A stretch of DNA of 18,813 bases, taken from contig JAJAYR010000517.1 of assembly GCA_026786155.1 (NCBI GenBank), positions 1 through 18,813 on the forward strand. The letters are read 5' to 3'. Shown here piece after piece: positions 13,976 to 18,813 of the stretch (the first letter of the stretch is position 1; every line of letters starts with the position of its first letter). Under the pieces are notes generated by a model. That model was not told the DNA's origin, searched no databases, and saw only the letters and a list, made by a program, of their open reading frames with translations. A program made the translations under genes and the position numbers. The stretch comes from Pyrinomonadaceae bacterium. Its GTDB lineage: Bacteria; Acidobacteriota; Blastocatellia; Pyrinomonadales; Pyrinomonadaceae.

Positions 13976-16213
13976 TTATTTAACGGCGCGTTTCGGCAGC
14001 GGTGTCGCCTGCAACGCCGCCGCCGCGTCGAGCATTCCGTAACCCCAATTCGGATTCGGAACTGCGCCGACGCTGCCGCCTTTTTTCGCCGTTTTAATCA
14101 AGATTTGCCGCACTTGTTCGGCATCGAGATTGGGATTCTTTTGCAGCATCAGCGCAATCACGCCCGCCGTAAAAGGCGATGCCGCGCTCGTGCCGTTCCA
14201 CGCGATATGCGTGCCGTCCGCCGTCACGAAACTTTTCCCCAAACTCGCCGCCATACTTTCGCCCTGACACGATTGACTGTCGAGATTTGCCGTTTGCGAA
14301 AGCGGCGAAATCGTATAATTGGCGGGCGCGGCGATGTCGGGTTTATAAACGCCGTCAATGGCTCGCTTGCCGCCCGGACTCGAATAATCGGCAATCTCGC
14401 CGATGGCGAAATTAAAGCGCGTTTCGCCGCCGACGGTGTTCAGCCAACTACTGCGGAAATTATATGCGGCGACCGTGATGACGTTTGAAGCGTTGCCGGG
14501 CGAGCCGACCATTCCGGTTTTCGTCGTTCCCATTCCGAAATCAACGGCGCGAAAGTTCGGCGCGTAGAAATCGAAATTGCCGCTGGTAACTTTGTCCGTC
14601 GCCCCAAAACCCCAAATCCGATACGCGCCCGGCGGCAGACCGATTGCCAGCGTATCATTTTTATCGCCGAATTTTGAATTGCTTAAAACCTCAACCAAAT
14701 AAGCGTCGAACCAATCGGGCTTGTTCACGCCTTCGTCAAGCAGATAGCGCAGTTCGCCGTCAACTTTGAAAAGCGAAAACGAAATCGGCTTGCCGTCCTT
14801 GTCGGTAAAAACGGTCGCGCCGACCGGCTGAATTATCGCGCCCCATTCGTCGCGGGAATCAAACACGCCGAGCAAAACCGTTCCGTCTTTTCCGGCGCGG
14901 TCAGCCGGGATTGTAACCGAAAGCGGTTTGCTCGAAACGTCGGCTTGTCCGGCGCGGCGCGGTCCGAATTGTCCGGCGGCGTGCATACTGTATTGTCCTT
15001 CGTTGCCCGCCGACACGGTGAAAATCACGCCCGGAATGCCTTTGCCGGTCAGCGAATTCAAGAAAATTTCTTCCTGTTCCGTGCCATTGTGCGCCGTAAA
15101 ATGTCCGCCGAAACTTTGATTGACGACAATCGGACGCTTCATCTCGTTCGCCGTGTTGACCATCCATTTCGCGCCGAAAATGTAGGCATCAACGAAGCCG
15201 CCGCAGTCCGACGCTTTGACGATTATCAAATCGGCTTCGGGCGCGACACCGGCAAACGACGCGCCCGCACTTCCGCCATTTCCAGCAGCAGTTCCGGCGG
15301 TCGCCGTGCCGTGTCCCTGATTGTCAACCGTGTTGACCGTGCTTTTGCCTTTCAGCGCGGCGTTGATGTTGGCGTTCGTGTAAATCGTTCCCGGCAGCGC
15401 GTCGCCGCCATCAATCAAACTCGGCGGCGAAGTCCCGATTTTGCCGCCCGACTGCGCGAACGAATCGTCGAATAAATCCCAGATGGCGATAATCCGCGAT
15501 GTTCCGTCCGGCTTCAAAAAATCCTTGTGCCGCCAGTCAATCCCCGAATCAATCACGCCGACGATAACGCCTTTGCCGGTCATCGCCGCCTTGTTAAATT
15601 CGTTGGCGAGCGGCGTTTTTTTCGGCGCGATTGTTTGATTCGGTGCGTCTGAATTCGCGCCTTTCGAGTTTGACGGTATTTTCATCGGCGGCGCAGTTTC
15701 CTTCGGCAAATCCGGTGCTTTGGCTGATTTCGTCGCGGCGATTTGGCTGACGGTTTTGTCGCCCGCGATTTTCGCCAAACTCAAAACCGATGCCTGCCCG
15801 TAAATCGTCTTTCCCTGCCGCATAAAAACTTTCATTCCCGCATTTTTGAGCGCGGAAATATCGGTGTTCGCGTTCATCGTAACGGCGACGGCGACCATCG
15901 GATTAGCGTTTCCCGCGTCTTTAATTCCGAAAACTTCTTTTAATTGCTCGTCGTTAAATTTTATTTCAACCGGACTTTCGCTATTACCTTTCGCGCCGCT
16001 TTTTCGATACTGCGCGTAAAGCATCCGTAACTCCGGCGTAAGTTTTTCGGTCTCACTCGAACCGCTTTTCGAGCCGCTGCCGCGACCGAGCGCGATATTC
16101 GGATATTTCGGCGGCGTGATTTGCGTCTGCTGCGCGGAAATAATCAAAAATTGCCCGCTCGTCAAAGCAAAAATTAAAATAAAAGCGGTGGTTAATTTTA
16201 TCGTCAGTTTCAT
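13976..16213 (-). CDS. Secreted subtilisin-family (S8) serine protease
   Basis: This 745-residue protease has a signal peptide (1-28) and an N-terminal region (about 50-205) that looks like a propeptide with its linker. The S8 catalytic domain (about 213-735) has the triad D222 in GVIDSGID, H301 in NQGHGTATAGT and S676 in GTSAASPFTAG. The oxyanion asparagine lies in SAGNEG. A large insert (about 420-560) separates the histidine and serine parts. Propeptide and protease are joined by PSNSKGANSDAP (180-191), a flexible linker of the type seen in the small secreted protein next door. It lies 146 bases after the CHAT remnant on the same strand. It probably degrades or processes extracellular protein; physiological targets are unknown. 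Confidence 0.93.
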   Translation of the reverse strand: MKLTIKLTTAFILIFALTSGQFLIISAQQTQITPPKYPNIALGRGSGSKSGSSETEKLTPELRMLYAQYRKSGAKGNSESPVEIKFNDEQLKEVFGIKDAGNANPMVAVAVTMNANTDISALKNAGMKVFMRQGKTIYGQASVLSLAKIAGDKTVSQIAATKSAKAPDLPKETAPPMKIPSNSKGANSDAPNQTIAPKKTPLANEFNKAAMTGKGVIVGVIDSGIDWRHKDFLKPDGTSRIIAIWDLFDDSFAQSGGKIGTSPPSLIDGGDALPGTIYTNANINAALKGKSTVNTVDNQGHGTATAGTAAGNGGSAGASFAGVAPEADLIIVKASDCGGFVDAYIFGAKWMVNTANEMKRPIVVNQSFGGHFTAHNGTEQEEIFLNSLTGKGIPGVIFTVSAGNEGQYSMHAAGQFGPRRAGQADVSSKPLSVTIPADRAGKDGTVLLGVFDSRDEWGAIIQPVGATVFTDKDGKPISFSLFKVDGELRYLLDEGVNKPDWFDAYLVEVLSNSKFGDKNDTLAIGLPPGAYRIWGFGATDKVTSGNFDFYAPNFRAVDFGMGTTKTGMVGSPGNASNVITVAAYNFRSSWLNTVGGETRFNFAIGEIADYSSPGGKRAIDGVYKPDIAAPANYTISPLSQTANLDSQSCQGESMAASLGKSFVTADGTHIAWNGTSAASPFTAGVIALMLQKNPNLDAEQVRQILIKTAKKGGSVGAVPNPNWGYGMLDAAAALQATPLPKRAVK

Positions 16214-16298
16214 TTCTTATCTCATTTCGGTCGGACATTTCGTTTGCCCGCCGTCGGCAACGTGCCGCACATTTTCTAGTGTTGATAAATTCGGAAAG

Positions 16299-16335
16299 GT
16301 TACAGATGCGAAAAAATATTTTCGATTTTTGTAAC
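16299..16335. repeat. Imperfect hairpin between CHAT remnant and subtilisin gene
   Basis: GTTACA and TGTAAC close an imperfect stem with an inner CGAAAA/TTTTCG pairing. It lies just after the CHAT stop on the minus strand. No T tract follows, so it is not a standard terminator; it could be a processing or attenuation hairpin. Confidence 0.35.
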
Positions 16336-16359
16336 TCTACCCGATTTTTTTTATTTCAG

Positions 16360-16817
16360 CTATCGCCAGTTGCCGATTAAAACGAACGGCGACCAATAGA
16401 ACGGATGCGCGAACGGCGCGTTTTCATCTTTGACGAATTTCGGAAAATTGTTCGCGCTCGCCCCGAACCGGACGGATTCAGAACGGCGGTTTTCGGTAAT
16501 TTGCGCGGGCTGATAATTTCCGCGTATCAATGCAATTTGCGCCCGCCGCAACGCTTCGGCTTTGCTGACTTTCGCGTCGGTTTCGAGAATGCGGTAAAAG
16601 CCGCTCATCAAATCGCGCGTCGAAGAATCGGCGACCGCCCAGAGCGTCGCCAGCACCGATTTCGCGCCCTGCCGCTGCGCCAACGCGCCGAAACCTTCGA
16701 CTTCCAAACCGTTCGATTTATTTCCGGCGGTCATCGCCGTATTGCAAGCCGAAAGCGTCAAAAGCTCTACGCCGACGAATTTGGCGGCGAATTGTTCGCG
16801 CACCGCCGCCAAACTTA
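16360..16817 (-). pseudogene. CHAT-domain protease, 3' fragment cut at the IS630 element
   Basis: About 150 codons of a CHAT (caspase HetF associated with TPRs) protease remain. The sequence from LAAVREQF through VELLTLSACNTA, VEGFGALAQRQGAKSVLATLW, KAEALRRAQIALI and AHPFYWSPFVLIGNWR follows the typical C-terminus of bacterial CHAT proteins. The catalytic cysteine of SACNTA is kept, but the catalytic histidine and any upstream repeat domain are lost where the IS begins at 16818. A frame opening at an ATG at 16938 inside the IS continues into this fragment but adds only out-of-frame transposon sequence. The missing 5' part is not on the other side of the IS, so this is not a simple insertion. 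Confidence 0.88.
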
Positions 16818-16837
16818 AGCACCCCAACAGAAATAGA

Positions 16838-17862
16838 TTAGACTGACATTTGGCTGAAGGCGATTTTGTATTCTGACCCGATGCCGGTGAAAATGGCTTT
16901 GACCTTCTCCTTGAACTTGGCAAATGAGCCGTAATCACTCGGTCGCAGCCATTCGTATTTGGCTTTTCGCCAAAATGTTTCCGCGATGTTCAAATGGGGT
17001 GAATACTTCGGCAGAAAGAAAACATACAAATCCTGCTCCTTCCACTTTTCCATCTGCTCGATAAATTTGCGTGACCGGTGCGTTGGGGCATTGTCCAAAA
17101 CCAGCACGGTCGGTTTCTTAATGTAACGGCAAAAATCATCAATTGACCGAATCAGGAAATCCGCATTGATGTTCCCGGCACTTTCATATGTGACGCAGAA
17201 GTTATCGGGGCGAAACACGCCGAATAAATTCACCTTTTTGTCTCTCTGCGGAAATATCCGAATCCGTTCACCTTTCGGCGACCATCCGTATGGCAACTTC
17301 GGATTCATCGAAAACGCACTCTCATCCCCGAAATACAAATCTATCCGCCCGCCCACATATAACCACCACAAAATCTTCAACTGCTTCTCTTTTTCTGCTC
17401 TTTCTTCAGCCACCTGCCGGGGTTTGAGCCAGGTGCGGGCGCGGCAGAACCGATACTCGTTTTTTTTAGAAACCGCTTCAATGTTTCCGGGTGCATCAAT
17501 AAATTCAAATCCTCTTCCAACACGGCAACCACCGTTTTGACCGAGTTCGGATGTTTGGCAATTTCATCTTGCACCTTTTTCAGATGCCCCGGATTCTGCT
17601 GACTCAAAATCGGCGGTCGCCCGCGTCCCGCCCGCGTTGCCAAACCGGTGATGCCTTCTGTCTCATAGCGCACCAACCAATTGTTCACCACCATCTCGCA
17701 ACATCCCAAAACGGCAGCAACCTCGACTGAAGTGCGCTTTTCGCTTTTCAACAAAATCACTTGACAGCGCGTACGAAAACAATGACTTTCGCCCGTTCGA
17801 TAACCTTTTTCCAACTCCGCCCGCTGTTCGGCGGTTAATTCAGCTACTTTTGTTTTACCCAT
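16838..17862 (-). CDS. IS630-family transposase (-1 frameshift)
   Basis: The transposase is in two overlapping frames. The first (17862-17377) encodes the helix-turn-helix DNA-binding part (SVEVAAVLGCCEMVVNNWLV, 45-64). The second (ending 16838) encodes the DDE catalytic part. Following the first frame to Lys134 and slipping back one base on the A8 run at 17467-17460 joins FLKK to NEYRFCRARTWLKPRQ. This gives a continuous 341-residue protein of normal family length. Catalytic residues would be D180 (YFGDES), D257 (VLDNAPTH) and E295 (LNIAETFW). The stop codon lies inside the left terminal repeat. With both DDE and HTH intact, the copy could be active. Confidence 0.92.
17460..17467 (-). promoter_or_regulatory. 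Programmed -1 frameshift site (A8) of the transposase
   Basis: In the first transposase frame the codons are CTA AAA AAA ACG, giving the slippery heptamer A-AAA-AAA in correct phase. A -1 slip enters the frame that supplies the missing linker to the catalytic domain. The site is where the two frames must be joined for homology to continue. Confidence 0.75.
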
Positions 17863-17900
17863 CTCAACAACAGTCTAACCTATTTCTGTTGGGGTGCTTA

Positions 17901-18786
17901 CTTCTTTGAGCAATGTTCCAAATGTATGTATTGGAAGTATGCCGGATGATGGTGGCAATTTAATTTTTACAGATACAGAAAAAGTAGAATTTCTTCAATT
18001 AGAACCTAAAGCAACAAGTTTTATAAAGCAATTCGTTGGTGCTGAGGAATTTATCAATAACACATCTCGTTGGTGTTTATGGTTGAAAGATGTTTCTCCA
18101 ACCGCAATTCGTTCATTGCCTAGAGTATTAGAACGTATAAACAATGTTAGAAATCACAGATTAAAAAGCAATCGCGCAGCTACTCAAAAATTAGCAGCTT
18201 TTCCCTCTTTATTTGGTGAATTCGTCAGCCTGAAAATTCTTTTTTGTTAATTCCACAAGTTTCTTCTGAGAGTCGTAACTATGTTCCTATTGGGTTTTTT
18301 AATCCAGATGTTATTGCTAATAACCGAGTTACAATCGTTCCTGACGCAACACTTTATCATTTCGGCGTTTTGACTTCACTAATGCACAATGCTTGGATGA
18401 GACAAGTTTGCGGACGTTTAGAAGGACGTTATAACTATTCAAACAACCTGGTTTATAACAACTTCCCTTTCCCGAAAGAGCCAACCGACAAACAACGCGA
18501 AAACGTGACGCGCACGGCGCAAGGCATTTTAGATGCGCGTCTAAGGTTTCCCGGCGCGACTCTGGCAGACCTTTACGACCCGCTGACAATGCCGAAAGAA
18601 TTACTCGACGCGCACCGCGCCAACGATGAAGCCGTTGATGCCTGTTACGGCAAACAACGCTTCAAAAACGAACTCGAACGACTCGAATTTCTATTCGATT
18701 TATACCGCAAATATACAGAGCCGCTTGCCGTCATTGAAGAAAATGAAACGCGAAAGTCAAAGCGGAAAAGTAAAATAAAGCAATGA
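17901..18786 (+). pseudogene. MmeI-like restriction-modification enzyme, 5'-truncated and frameshifted
   Basis: This is the C-terminal part of a large single-chain type IIG/IIL-like enzyme (MmeI family), covering the target-recognition region and C-terminal helical segment. Recognisable runs include GSMPDDGGNLI, EEFINNTSRWCLWLKD, LIPQVSSESRNYVPIGF, TLYHFGVLTSLMHNAWMRQV, LVYNNFPFP and LADLYDPLTMP. Nuclease and methylase motifs would lie upstream and are absent, because the IS ends at 17898. The frame breaks near 18218-18222: GAATTCGTCAG reads correctly as E-I-R-Q only if one A is restored (GAAATTCGTCAG), so one base was deleted. It therefore appears as two overlapping open frames (to 18250 and from 18244). 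It is surely non-functional as it stands, unless the deletion is a sequencing error and the 5' part exists elsewhere. Confidence 0.85.
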
Positions 18787-18813
18787 GCGAATTTCTAACC
18801 GATTGGAAAGCGA
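18783..18813 (+). CDS. Start of a downstream gene (partial)
   Basis: An ATG at 18783 overlaps the stop of the restriction-modification gene in an ATGA arrangement typical of translational coupling. It opens MSEFLTDWKA before the window ends. Too little is present to identify it; an accessory gene of the restriction-modification operon is likely from position. Confidence 0.55.
   Translation, partial: MSEFLTDWKA

Larger units (their letters stand above)
16818..17898 (-). mobile_element. Complete IS630-family insertion sequence
   Basis: The element is 1081 bp with 28-bp terminal inverted repeats (16818-16845 and 17871-17898) that differ at one position; both outer ends begin AGCACCCCAACAG. TA dinucleotides flank it (16816-16817 and 17899-17900), as expected for the IS630/Tc1/mariner target. 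It carries a two-frame transposase. Its flanks belong to two different broken genes. Confidence 0.95.

Noticed and set aside
14945..15475. Plus-strand open frame of 176 codons opposite the subtilisin gene
   Set aside because: Antisense shadow of a GC-rich gene; translation shows no domain, and the S8 triad is on the minus strand.
16817..16938. The CHAT fragment as a working gene starting at ATG 16938 inside the IS
   Set aside because: The first 40 residues are out-of-frame transposon sequence and the catalytic histidine region is missing, so a functional protease is not expected.

Overview
The window looks like part of the chromosome of an acidobacterium, most likely from the Blastocatellia/Pyrinomonadales side. 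This rests on recalled resemblance of the encoded proteins (ribosomal protein S20, secreted caspase, CHAT and subtilisin proteins) and on the near absence of Shine-Dalgarno sequences; no search was run. Base composition is mixed, with GC-rich genes and AT-rich gaps. A metagenome-assembled contig is possible.

Layout. Positions 1-1372 (minus strand) hold rpsT, with a textbook promoter and terminator, and a membrane-anchored J-domain protein. Positions 1722-6041 (plus strand) form a lipid block: btaA and btaB, the two-step pathway for the phosphorus-free betaine lipid DGTS, then an OlsB-like N-acyltransferase and a PHP-domain phosphoesterase-like protein. Positions 6085-7984 (minus) carry an orphan ExbD/TolR protein and pabB (folate pathway). 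Positions 8118-9967 (plus) carry an amino-acid permease and a PilZ protein. Positions 10129-16817 (minus) are a block of exported proteolysis genes: the tail of a lost caspase, a complete secreted caspase with a C-terminal DUF4384-like region, a small secreted protein of unknown function, a secreted subtilisin with a propeptide, and the 3' end of a CHAT-protease gene. Positions 16818-17898 are a complete IS630-family element whose transposase needs a -1 frameshift on an A8 run. Positions 17901-18786 (plus) are the C-terminal part of an MmeI-like restriction-modification enzyme, broken by a one-base deletion. A further gene starts at 18783.

Two patterns run across the window. First, intergenic gaps, and two loops inside pabB, contain degenerate short tandem repeats with strict 7-nt (elsewhere 8- or 10-nt) periodicity; between genes they are arranged as long inverted pairs. 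Their sequences differ between loci but the architecture is shared. Second, the IS630 copy does not interrupt a single gene: the CHAT gene has lost its 5' part on one side and the restriction-modification gene has lost its 5' part on the other. The site therefore looks like a deletion or rearrangement junction, or an assembly join, between two IS copies.

The two candidate systems most worth testing are a phosphorus-sparing lipid-remodelling locus (btaA-btaB-olsB-like-PHP) and a possible extracellular protease cascade in which the caspase may cut lysine-containing SKGA linkers shared by the subtilisin propeptide region and the small secreted protein.
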